Positions 52,884 to 61,163 of a stretch of DNA of 64,000 nt are shown piece by piece; the first letter of the stretch is position 1; each line of letters begins with the position of its first letter. The translations under genes and the position numbers were made by a program. The stretch is from positions 3,403,001 through 3,467,000 of the forward strand of contig NZ_CP050137.1 in NCBI RefSeq assembly GCF_013344685.1. The letters run 5' to 3'. Origin of the DNA: Sphingomonas sp. CL5.1 (GTDB taxonomy: Bacteria; Pseudomonadota; Alphaproteobacteria; Sphingomonadales; Sphingomonadaceae). A model generated the notes under the pieces. It did no database searches, had not been told where the DNA came from, and saw nothing but the letters and a program-made list of their open reading frames with translations.

Positions 52884-54882
52884 GGCGCATGACAACGGCT
52901 TTGCCCTACGTCTCCATGAACAGGTGATCCTGTCGCACGACAGCGATATGCCCGGTTTCTTCGTCGGGCGCGGCGAGCCGCATGTCCACGCCAGGCTCGG
53001 CCATTTCGATTTGTCGCAGGACGTGATCGAACGGCGCGCACTGACTCATGCCGAAGTCGTAGGAAACTCCATCCGCTTCGCCGAACGCGCGGGCACGCCA
53101 TGGCTACTGGAAGCGACGGTTTCAGAAGAAGGCGCCGACGCGGTGGTTGCGTTGACCGCGCTTGATCCCACGCTCAACCGGTTATGGCTGCGCGTTCCCG
53201 CCGGGGCTGACGAGCATGTCTGGGGCGGCGGCGAGCAATTCTCCTTTTTCGACCTGCGTGGGCGGCATTTTCCCTTATGGTCGAGCGAGCCGGGGGTCGG
53301 GCGAGATCCAGCCTCGGCTTTGTTCCAGCAGGTCGAAGCGCAGCGCAAGGGCGGCGGCGGCAGCTATGCGCACACCAATTTCCCGCAGCCGACCTTCGTC
53401 AGTTCGCGACGCTACGCGCTGCATGTCGACAGTTTCGCTTATGCCGCGTTCGATTTCCGGAACGATGATTTCCACGAGATCGAGGTGTGGGAGATTCCGG
53501 CGCGGATCGAACTATGGACGCGGCCGCATTTCACCGATCTGGTCTCGGCGCTGTCGGAGCGTTTCGGGCGCCAGCCCCCGCTCCCCGAATGGGTGCTCGG
53601 TGGCGCGATTATCGGGCTGAAGGACGGTGACAACAGCTTTGCGCGCCTCGAGACCTATGAGGACGCCGGGGTCGCGGTGTCCGGCTTGTGGTGCGAGGAT
53701 TGGGTGGGGCTGCGCGTCACCAGCTTCGGCAATCGCCTGTTCTGGGACTGGCAATGGAATGCCGAGCGTTATCCCGATCTGCCCGCGCGGATCGCGGAGT
53801 TGAAAGCGCGCGGCATCCGTTTCCTTGGCTATGTGAACCCTTATCTGGCGGTCGACGGGCCACTTTATGCCGAAGCGGTCTCGCGGGGTTTCCTGGTGAT
53901 GCGGCCCGATTGCGATGAACCTTACGTGATCGATTTCGGCGAATTTTGTTGCGGCCATGTCGATTTCACCAATCCGGCAGCTGCGGCATGGTTCGCCGAT
54001 ACGATCATCGGTGAGAAGATGATCGATTTCGGCCTGTCGGGCTGGATGGCGGATTTCGGCGAATATCTGCCGGTCGACGTGCGGCTCGCGAACGGTGAGA
54101 GCGGGATGACCGCGCACAATCGCTGGCCGGCGCTGTGGGGCAAGGTGAATGCCAAGGGGATCGCCGGGCGCGGCATGACGGGCGAGATGATGGTGTTCAT
54201 GCGCTCCGGCGCGGCGGGCGTGCAGCGGCATTGCCCGATGCTATGGGCGGGCGATCAGGCGGTCGATTTCAGCCGGCATGACGGCATCGGCACGGTGATC
54301 TGCGCTGCGCTTTCGGCAGGGATGCTGGGCAACACGCATCATCACAGCGATTGCGGCGGCTATACCAGCCTGTTCGACACGACCCGCGACGCCGAACTCG
54401 CGATGCGCTGGGCCGAGATGGCGGCGTTCACCTCGATGATGCGGACGCATGAGGGCAATCGACCACGGCAGAATGTGCAATATGACGACGACCCCGAATT
54501 GCTTGCGCATTTCGCGCGGATGACGCGAATATATGCCCATCTCGCGCCCTATATCCGGCGGCTGTCGCATGAGGCGGCGCGGTCCGGCTTGCCGGTGCAG
54601 CGACCGCTGTTCCTTCATTTCGAGGATGATCCCGCGACCTATGCGATCCAGACCGCCTATCTGCTCGGTCCCGATCTGCTTGTCGCACCGGTGATCGCGG
54701 CGGGGAAAGACGAATGGACGACCTATCTGCCGGTGGGCGCGGAGTGGGTGCATGTCTGGTCGGGCGCATCCCATCCGGGCGGCGGGGAGGTGACGGTGGC
54801 GGCGCCGTTCGGCCAGCCGCCCGTCTTCTATCGCGCCGGATCGGCCGATGCCGCGCTGTTCGAGTCAATCGCCTCGGCCTGA
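52873..54882 (+). CDS. Sulfoquinovosidase (GH31, YihQ/SmoI type)
   Basis: Hydrolyses alpha-sulfoquinovosides such as sulfoquinovosyl glycerol. The 669 aa product follows E. coli YihQ along its whole length (GGGEQFSFFDLRGRHFP, FPQPTFVSSRRY, MRTHEGNRPRQN). The nucleophile is Asp394 in WMADFGEYLP and the acid/base Asp461 in WAGDQAVDF; the 67-residue spacing equals that in YihQ. The sulfonate-recognition residues appear as Lys250, Glu275, Arg288, Trp291 and Tyr497, which is the KERWY variant described for this family. No signal peptide, so it acts in the cytoplasm. The acyl-CoA ligase stop overlaps its start, and its 3' end overlaps the convergent LysR gene by 55 bases. Confidence 0.93.
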   Translation: MALEAHDNGFALRLHEQVILSHDSDMPGFFVGRGEPHVHARLGHFDLSQDVIERRALTHAEVVGNSIRFAERAGTPWLLEATVSEEGADAVVALTALDPTLNRLWLRVPAGADEHVWGGGEQFSFFDLRGRHFPLWSSEPGVGRDPASALFQQVEAQRKGGGGSYAHTNFPQPTFVSSRRYALHVDSFAYAAFDFRNDDFHEIEVWEIPARIELWTRPHFTDLVSALSERFGRQPPLPEWVLGGAIIGLKDGDNSFARLETYEDAGVAVSGLWCEDWVGLRVTSFGNRLFWDWQWNAERYPDLPARIAELKARGIRFLGYVNPYLAVDGPLYAEAVSRGFLVMRPDCDEPYVIDFGEFCCGHVDFTNPAAAAWFADTIIGEKMIDFGLSGWMADFGEYLPVDVRLANGESGMTAHNRWPALWGKVNAKGIAGRGMTGEMMVFMRSGAAGVQRHCPMLWAGDQAVDFSRHDGIGTVICAALSAGMLGNTHHHSDCGGYTSLFDTTRDAELAMRWAEMAAFTSMMRTHEGNRPRQNVQYDDDPELLAHFARMTRIYAHLAPYIRRLSHEAARSGLPVQRPLFLHFEDDPATYAIQTAYLLGPDLLVAPVIAAGKDEWTTYLPVGAEWVHVWSGASHPGGGEVTVAAPFGQPPVFYRAGSADAALFESIASA

Positions 54883-55757
54883 GACACCGCGCGCAGGACA
54901 TCGACGAAGGCGGCGACCAATGTGCTGCGGCTGCGGTTGCGGAGGAAGTGTATCGCATCTCGCGTCACCTCCGACGGCGGCAGCGCGATCGCGTGGAGGC
55001 CCGATCGCAGCGCGAGCGCGCGCGGCACGACGGTGATCGCCCGGCCGCTGCGCGCCATGTCGAGACAGGCGGCGGTGGAGTCGAGTTCGTAATCGGGGAA
55101 TTGCCCGGCGGCGAGCCGCGCGCGGATCGCGCGGGGGAAATTGCTGCCGGGCGCGGGACGCGGAAGCGCCCAGGGGAAAGCGGCGCTGTCGCCCTCCCCC
55201 CTTGCGAGCGGATGATCGGGGGCGCAGACCAGCATCAGCGGCTCGGGCGGCAGCGGGATCGACATCACCTCGTCGGCATGACCCGACGCGGCGAACTTGG
55301 CGCGATTGCACACGACGAGATCGAGACGGCGATCGACAAGCGTTTCGAGCAGTTGCGCGGACGGCCCGCCGGTGACGGTGACACGCACGCCCGGATGCGT
55401 CCCGGCGAAGCGCGCGATCGCGTCGGTGAGCAAAGGTTGCAGCGGATAGGGACCGGCGCCGACATGGACGACGCCGCCGCTCGGGTGGGCGAGGCCGCGC
55501 GCTTCCTGCTCCAGATTCGCCGATGCCGCGATCACGTCGCGCGCCGAGCGGATCAGGCGATCCGCGTCGCTGGTGGGCCGCACGTAATGCGTGGTGCGAT
55601 CGAACAACATGGCGCCCAGTTCTTCCTCCAGTTTCTGGATCGAGCGGGTCAGCGCCGATTGGGTGAGGCCGAGTTCGTCGGCGGCGCGCGCGTAGCTCCC
55701 GAGCCGGTAGAGCGTATCGAAATGATGAAGGCGGCGGAGGTTCATGCTGCGCAGCAT
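54828..55757 (-). CDS. LysR-family regulator, convergent with the sulfoquinovosidase gene
   Basis: A 309 aa LysR protein: MNLRRLHHFDTLYRLGSYAR and QSALTRSIQKLEEELG form the winged helix, and a co-inducer domain follows. Of several in-frame starts I chose ATG 55757 (MLRSMNLRRL), which has AGGA just upstream. It is divergent from the glpD-like gene, and a 20-base dyad over its start codon is a likely operator. It probably governs the second half of the island. Confidence 0.88.
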   Translation of the reverse strand: MLRSMNLRRLHHFDTLYRLGSYARAADELGLTQSALTRSIQKLEEELGAMLFDRTTHYVRPTSDADRLIRSARDVIAASANLEQEARGLAHPSGGVVHVGAGPYPLQPLLTDAIARFAGTHPGVRVTVTGGPSAQLLETLVDRRLDLVVCNRAKFAASGHADEVMSIPLPPEPLMLVCAPDHPLARGEGDSAAFPWALPRPAPGSNFPRAIRARLAAGQFPDYELDSTAACLDMARSGRAITVVPRALALRSGLHAIALPPSEVTRDAIHFLRNRSRSTLVAAFVDVLRAVSQAEAIDSNSAASADPAR

Positions 55758-55773
55758 ATCATTCCTATTATGC
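55754..55773. promoter_or_regulatory. LysR-type dyad between the regulator and the glpD-like gene
   Basis: GCATA (55754-55758) and TATGC (55769-55773) are inverted arms separated by 10 bases of AT-rich DNA, a LysR-box shape. It overlaps the regulator's start codon, as in autoregulated LysR genes, and lies 38 bases from the divergent glpD-like start. Confidence 0.45.
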
Positions 55774-55810
55774 AATACCAACGCAGAGGTCATTCCCATA
55801 GCGTGACACG

Positions 55811-57382
55811 ATGAGCAGCACCTCAATCGATGCGCGAATGCGCGCGCGGGTCTTCGCCGAGCTGGAATCGCGCACCTTCGATCTCGCGGTGATCGGCGGC
55901 GGGATCACCGGCGCGGGGATCGCTCGTGACGCCGCGATGCGCGGCCTGTCGGTCGCGCTGGTCGAGGCGCGCGACTATGCGAGCGGGACGAGCAGCCGCA
56001 GCTCCAAGATGATCCACGGCGGACTGCGCTATCTGAGCCAGGGCGATATCGCGCTGGTGAAGGAAGCGGCATCGGAACGGCAGATCCTGCGACGGATCGC
56101 GCCGCATCTGACGCGCCTGTCGCCCTTCCTGATCCCGACGACCAACATGGCGATGACCGCCAAGCTGCGCACGGGCCTGTGGACGTTCGAGAAACTGGGC
56201 GGCGTGCCCGAGGGCGAGAGGCATGAGGTGATCTCCCTCGCCGAACTGCAACGCCGCGAGCCGCTGATGCGCACCGACAGGTTGAGCGGCGCGGTGCTCT
56301 ATCCCGAGTTCCTCACCGACGATGCTCGGCTGGTGCTCGCCAATATCCGCAGCGCCCAAGGTGCCGGCGCGACGGTGATCAACCATGCGGCCGCATCGGA
56401 GTTGATCGGCGACGGGCTGGTCGCCACCTCGACGCTTGATGGCGAAAATCTCGCCGCTCGGATCAGGGCGAGGCTGGTCGTCAACGCGGCCGGCGCATGG
56501 GTCGATCAGGTGCGGGGGCTGGAGACGGGCGAAGGCGGCGCGCGGCTGTCGCTTAGTCGCGGCATCCATCTCGTGCTGCCGCGCGAGCGATTGCCGATCA
56601 ACGCCACCCTCATCATCCGCGCGCCCGACAAGCGCAGCATCTTCGCGGTGCCACGCGGCGCGTTCACCTATATCGGGACGACCGACGTGTTCCACGACGG
56701 CGCCGATTACTGGCCGGAGCCTACGCGCGAGGACATCGACTATCTGCTGCGCGCCACCGAAGCCGCGCTGACCATCGATCCGATCACCGACGCCGATGTA
56801 GTTGCGCTCTGGTCGGGCGTGCGGCCGCTGATCGCGCAGCCGGGGAAGAAGGCGAACGAAGTGTCGCGCAAGGACGAGATATGGACCTCGCCTGGCGGCC
56901 TGATATCGATCGCCGGCGGGAAGCTGAGCGCCTATCGCGCAATGGCGGAGCGGGTCGTCGATCTGGTTGTCGACCGGCTGGGGTCAACCGCCCTGCCCTG
57001 CGTCACCGCCGACGCGCCCTTGCCCGGCGGGTCGGGCAACGGGCGCGATAGCCTGCGCGGCCTCGACCCGCTCGCGACCGAGCGGCTCATCGGCCTGTAC
57101 GGCGACGAGGCGGAGGAAATCCTCGGCGCGGGCGGCGATGTCGCGGCGGAAGCATCCCGCGCGGTGACGCATGAGGGCGCCGCGACGCTCGAGGATTATT
57201 GGGTCCGCCGCAGCGCGCGCGCCTGGTTCGATCGCGATGCAGGGCTTGATGCCCTCGCCCCCGCAGCCGACGCGATGGGGGCGCTGCTCGGCTGGAACGA
57301 CAACGCCAGAGCGGCGCAGATCGCGCATTGCCGGCGCATCGACAATGACAGCCGCCGCCTTCTCGCGGCGAAGGGAGAGTGA
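55811..57382 (+). CDS. Glycerol-3-phosphate dehydrogenase-like flavoprotein (GlpD family)
   Basis: A 523 aa FAD-dependent dehydrogenase. The FAD fold is DLAVIGGGITGAGIARDAAMRG. The GlpD signature SSRSSKMIHGGLRYL and the later GGKLSAYRAMAERV are present, with the C-terminal DUF4106-like helical domain. It would oxidise sn-glycerol-3-phosphate to dihydroxyacetone phosphate and pass electrons to quinone. The next gene begins after 1 base. GlpD relatives also oxidise other polyol phosphates (for example erythritol phosphate), so the exact substrate is inferred from the neighbours. Confidence 0.88.
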   Translation: MSSTSIDARMRARVFAELESRTFDLAVIGGGITGAGIARDAAMRGLSVALVEARDYASGTSSRSSKMIHGGLRYLSQGDIALVKEAASERQILRRIAPHLTRLSPFLIPTTNMAMTAKLRTGLWTFEKLGGVPEGERHEVISLAELQRREPLMRTDRLSGAVLYPEFLTDDARLVLANIRSAQGAGATVINHAAASELIGDGLVATSTLDGENLAARIRARLVVNAAGAWVDQVRGLETGEGGARLSLSRGIHLVLPRERLPINATLIIRAPDKRSIFAVPRGAFTYIGTTDVFHDGADYWPEPTREDIDYLLRATEAALTIDPITDADVVALWSGVRPLIAQPGKKANEVSRKDEIWTSPGGLISIAGGKLSAYRAMAERVVDLVVDRLGSTALPCVTADAPLPGGSGNGRDSLRGLDPLATERLIGLYGDEAEEILGAGGDVAAEASRAVTHEGAATLEDYWVRRSARAWFDRDAGLDALAPAADAMGALLGWNDNARAAQIAHCRRIDNDSRRLLAAKGE

Positions 57383-57383
57383 C

Positions 57384-58787
57384 ATGAATGCGATAGCCGA
57401 AGCCCTGGCGAACGCCGTCGGCGCCGATCGCGTCGCAAGCGACGCGGATGCGCTGAACGCGCGCCGCTACGACCAATGGGCGGTCAAGCACCTGCGCGAC
57501 TGGCGGGGCGAGGCCGTGCCAGCCCCCGGCTGCGTCGTGCGGCCGCGATCGGTGGAGGACGTGCAGAAGATCGTCCGCATCGCCGCCGAGCGCCGCGTGC
57601 CGCTCATCCCTTATGGCCTCGGCAGCGGGGTCTGCGGCGGGATCGAGCCGACGCCCGACGCGATCCTGCTCGACATGGGCGCGATGAATCGCGTGCGCTA
57701 TATCGACAGCGACGATCTGCTCGCCAGCTTCGACGCGGGGCTGAACGGCATGGAAGCGGAGGAAGCCGTCGCCGCGCACGGGCTGACGATCGGCCACTGG
57801 CCGCAATCGATCGCGATCAGCAGCGTCGGCGGCTGGGTGTCGACGCGCGCGTCGGGCCAGTTCTCCACCGCTTACGGCAATATCGAGGATATCGTCCATT
57901 CGATCGAGGCGGTGCTGCCGAACGGCGAGATCGTCACGCTGGGCAAGGCGGCGCGCGCCGCCGCCGGGCCGGACCTGCGCCACCTGCTGATGGGAGCGGA
58001 GGGCACGATGGGCGTCATCACCGGCGTCACCTTCTCGTTGCGCGCCAGGGCGCAGCATCGCGATTACAGCATCTTCTACGCCAACGACATGCGCGCCGGT
58101 TTCGAGGCGCAGCGGCGGATCGTCCGCGCCGACTGGCGCCCGCCGGTGATGCGGCAATATGACGGCCGCGAGGTGCGGCGGCTGTTCCGCGATCACGAAC
58201 GGGGCGGCAAGGCGATGCTGCTGTTGGTCCATGAAGGGCCGAAGGCGCGGGTCGAGGCCGAACTGGCGGCGATGCGCGAAATTTGCGCCGACGCGGGACT
58301 GGAGGCGGCCGATCCCGCCGCCGCGAGGCAATGGATCGAACGGCGCAACCATGTGCCGGGCTGGCGCGACATGTTCGAGCGCGGCTATATCGCCGACACG
58401 GTCGAGATTTCGGGGCGCTGGAGCGAGATCGGCGCGATCTATGACGACAGCATCGCCGCGCTGAACGCGATTCCCGGCGTCATCAACGCGTCGGCGCATA
58501 GCAGCCATGTCTATCGATCGGGGATCAACCTCTATTTCAGCTTCGCCGCCACCTTCGAGGACAGCGCGAAGATGGAGCCGGCCTATTTCGCCGGCTGGCG
58601 GGCGATCATGGAGGCGACCGCGAAACACGGTGGCGGCGTCGCGCATCACCATGGCGCTGGGCGGCTGAGGAAGCCGTATCTCCACCACGATCTCGGCGAA
58701 AATGGCGTCGCCTTGCTGCGGCGGATCAAGCAATGTCTCGATCCGGAGGACATCATGAATCCGGGCAATCTCATTCCCGATGCCTGA
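57384..58787 (+). CDS. FAD-binding oxidase similar to alkyldihydroxyacetonephosphate synthase
   Basis: A 467 aa VAO-type flavoprotein. The FAD domain has VVRPRSVEDVQKIV, then YGLGSGVCGG and GLTIGHWPQS. The C-terminal catalytic region shows the AGPS-like His cluster AHHHGAGRLRKPYL. ATG 57384 follows AAGGGAGA. AGPS makes the ether bond of ether lipids, but bacterial homologues next to glpD genes (also seen in mycobacteria) have no agreed role. It could instead oxidise a hydroxyacid or glycerol derivative. The kinase gene overlaps its end by 8 bases. Confidence 0.8.
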   Translation: MNAIAEALANAVGADRVASDADALNARRYDQWAVKHLRDWRGEAVPAPGCVVRPRSVEDVQKIVRIAAERRVPLIPYGLGSGVCGGIEPTPDAILLDMGAMNRVRYIDSDDLLASFDAGLNGMEAEEAVAAHGLTIGHWPQSIAISSVGGWVSTRASGQFSTAYGNIEDIVHSIEAVLPNGEIVTLGKAARAAAGPDLRHLLMGAEGTMGVITGVTFSLRARAQHRDYSIFYANDMRAGFEAQRRIVRADWRPPVMRQYDGREVRRLFRDHERGGKAMLLLVHEGPKARVEAELAAMREICADAGLEAADPAAARQWIERRNHVPGWRDMFERGYIADTVEISGRWSEIGAIYDDSIAALNAIPGVINASAHSSHVYRSGINLYFSFAATFEDSAKMEPAYFAGWRAIMEATAKHGGGVAHHHGAGRLRKPYLHHDLGENGVALLRRIKQCLDPEDIMNPGNLIPDA

Positions 58788-60198
58788 GTTGCTGCTCGCG
58801 CTCGACGCGGGCACGACGGGCGCCCGCGCGATGCTGGTCGATCCGGCGGGCAAGGTGCTTGGCATGGACAAGCAACCGATCGTCAGCCGCTTCCCCGCCC
58901 CCAGTCTTGTCGAGCAGGACGCGGGCGGGGTGTGGGAGATTTGCCGCGCGGTTATCCGTGGAGCGCTGGCGGTGGCCGGGCGAGGCATCACCGATGTCGC
59001 GGCGATCGGGGTGACGACGCAGCGCGCCAGCGTCGTCCTGTGGGATCGCGCGACTGGCGAGCCGGTCGCGCCGATGCTGGTGTGGAGCGATCTGCGTGGG
59101 ATGGACGAATTTCGGGCACTGCGCGCGGCGGGGTTCACCGCCTGGCCGCAAGTGCCTTCGGCCAAGCTGCCGGCGGCGATCGCGCTCTCCGGGCGCGATC
59201 CGGGGGACTTGCAATGGGGCACACTCGATAGCTGGCTGACATACAAGCTGAGCGGCGCGCACGTCACGGACGCTTCGGCTGGGTGGCTGACGGGCTATTA
59301 CGATCAGGCGCGCGGTGCCGGATGGGATGAGGCGCTGCTGGCGCATCAGCGCCTGCCCGCAAGCCTTTTCCCGGCGCAGGTCGAAAGCTGGGGCGCGATC
59401 GCGGAAAGCGATCCGGCGGTGCTCGGCGCGCGCGTACCGATCACCGCGCTGATCGCCGATCAGGAGGCGGCGATGGTCGCGCACGGCGCGCTGGGGCCGG
59501 GCGACTGGAAAGCGACCTACGGCACCTCCGGCGTGCTGATGGCGGGGACCGGCGATACACCGCGACGGATTCACAAAACCATGCCCCCCGAGGCGCTGGC
59601 CCGCGTCGGCGGGAGGCTGCGCTTCTGCATCGAGGGCATGGTGATAACGACAGGTTCGCTGGTGGACTGGCTGTGCAACGGGCTGGGATTGTTTGCCTCG
59701 CCTGGCGAGATGGAAGCGGCGGCGGCTTCCGCGAGCGACGCGGCGAACGTCATGGTGCGCCCCTCGTTGGCGGGAATGGGCGCGCCGCACGGGAATTTCG
59801 AGGCGCGGGGATTGATCGCGGGGCTGGGTCTCGCCGACGGGCCGGGGCAGATCGCGCGCGCGGCCTTGCAGGGCATCGCTTTCCGCTTTCGCGAGATCGC
59901 CGACGTGGTCGCCGCCGCGCTGCCCGTGCCGGAGGCGCTGCCGGTCGCGGGCGGGCTGTCGGCGAGCGACACGCTGATGCAGCTTCAGGCCGATGCGCTC
60001 CAGCGGCCGGTGCGCCGCCATGCCGTGCGCGAGGCCAGCGCCTATGGCGCGGCGCTGGCGGCGGGCATGGGCGCGGGATTGTTCGGCGAAGGGGATTTAC
60101 GGCGACTGGCGCGCTACGATGCCGAATTCCGGCCGAGGATCGGACGCGATCAGGCCGATGCGATGTTCGCGAAGTGGCAGGCGGCGGTCGCCCCCTGA
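58780..60198 (+). CDS. FGGY-family carbohydrate kinase (glycerol-kinase-like)
   Basis: A 472 aa two-domain sugar kinase. ALDAGTTGARAM is the phosphate-1 loop and the C-terminal GGLSASDTLMQLQAD lies in the second ATPase half. Compared with GlpK, the substrate-contact motif NQRET reads TQRAS (Arg kept, Glu replaced by Ala); the later GDQQ-like site reads ADQEAAM. The substrate may therefore be a polyol other than free glycerol. With the GlpD-like enzyme it would form a phosphorylation-oxidation pair. It overlaps the flavoenzyme gene by 8 bases. Confidence 0.85.
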   Translation: MPELLLALDAGTTGARAMLVDPAGKVLGMDKQPIVSRFPAPSLVEQDAGGVWEICRAVIRGALAVAGRGITDVAAIGVTTQRASVVLWDRATGEPVAPMLVWSDLRGMDEFRALRAAGFTAWPQVPSAKLPAAIALSGRDPGDLQWGTLDSWLTYKLSGAHVTDASAGWLTGYYDQARGAGWDEALLAHQRLPASLFPAQVESWGAIAESDPAVLGARVPITALIADQEAAMVAHGALGPGDWKATYGTSGVLMAGTGDTPRRIHKTMPPEALARVGGRLRFCIEGMVITTGSLVDWLCNGLGLFASPGEMEAAAASASDAANVMVRPSLAGMGAPHGNFEARGLIAGLGLADGPGQIARAALQGIAFRFREIADVVAAALPVPEALPVAGGLSASDTLMQLQADALQRPVRRHAVREASAYGAALAAGMGAGLFGEGDLRRLARYDAEFRPRIGRDQADAMFAKWQAAVAP

Positions 60199-60203
60199 CG
60201 CGG

Positions 60204-61040
60204 TCAGCCGCCGACGACTTCGGCCCACAAGCCGCGCACGATGTCGCGCATCCGCCGCGCCTCGTCCCAGCGGTTCGTCAGCTCGCCGCCGTCCGGCGCG
60301 GTGATCGCATAGGGCGGTGGCCCCAGTTCGCACATGAAAGTCAGTGCATCGCCGTCGCCCGCCTGTTCGAGCCACAATTCGAACCCGCGCCGCCACCAGG
60401 CGACATGCTGGTCGAGCCAGCCCCTGTGCTGCGGCGCATCCAGCGCGACCTGCACCTGATGCGCGGTCGAGACGCGGCCATGGAAGTTGCGCGCGCGCCG
60501 CAAGATCGTCTCGATCGCGGCAAGCTGATCGTCGCGGAGCGGCAAGTCCATCTCGCCCGCGACAGGATAATGCGAAAGATCCGCGGTGAGCGGCAGGTCC
60601 GGGCGCTCCTCGATCAGCCGCAGCGTGAAAAGCAGGTCGTTGGTGAGCCGTCCGCGATGGGTTTCGAACCAGACCGGAAGCGGCGCATCCTCTGCCGCCG
60701 CGACGAGGCTGTCGACGAGATCGAGCGCGGCGGCGAAATCGGCGGTCGGCCCGGCGATCTGGACGTTGAGATGATGTGTGCCGAGCCGGCTTGCCTCGCC
60801 GATCCAATGACGAAGCTGGTCGGCGTCGTGGACGAGCACCTGCCCTTCCCATGCGAGGCCGGGCGGGTTCATCGCGCGCGCGACGCCCGCCGTCCGCGCG
60901 ACGCGCGCGAGATTGACCCCGACGCCGTCGAACCCCGCCGCGACGACCTCGCCAAGCGCTTCGTCGAGGCGATTTTCGATGTCGAAGCCGGGGCATCGAT
61001 CAAGCCCCCAAACCGATTGTAGAACAAGCAATTGCGCCAT
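60204..61040 (-). CDS. Sugar-phosphate isomerase/epimerase-like TIM-barrel protein
   Basis: A 278 aa AP-endonuclease-2-like TIM barrel. Features: DGVGVNLARVARTAG, HLNVQIAGP, a strand with Glu-Thr-His (WFETHRGRLTND) and an Asp-Leu-Ser-His strand (LTADLSHYP), which are plausible metal ligands. It starts at ATG 61040; an upstream extension was dropped. It converges with the kinase gene (5-base gap) and is divergent from the alcohol dehydrogenase. Isomerase, epimerase or hydrolase activity cannot be told apart. Confidence 0.72.
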   Translation of the reverse strand: MAQLLVLQSVWGLDRCPGFDIENRLDEALGEVVAAGFDGVGVNLARVARTAGVARAMNPPGLAWEGQVLVHDADQLRHWIGEASRLGTHHLNVQIAGPTADFAAALDLVDSLVAAAEDAPLPVWFETHRGRLTNDLLFTLRLIEERPDLPLTADLSHYPVAGEMDLPLRDDQLAAIETILRRARNFHGRVSTAHQVQVALDAPQHRGWLDQHVAWWRRGFELWLEQAGDGDALTFMCELGPPPYAITAPDGGELTNRWDEARRMRDIVRGLWAEVVGG

Positions 61041-61163
61041 GGCACCCCGCTTTAAGACAGCGTTATCATATGAGGCGGCGCGGCTCAATCAAGCGCGATC
61101 CGGCGTTGCCGCGTTCACGCCGTACCGGATAGTGTGTGGCCCGACCGGAGAGGAGATGATCCG

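Noticed and set aside
52873..54882. Generic alpha-glucosidase
   Set aside because: The sulfonate-recognition residues and whole-length motifs match YihQ rather than maltose- or isomaltose-type GH31 enzymes.
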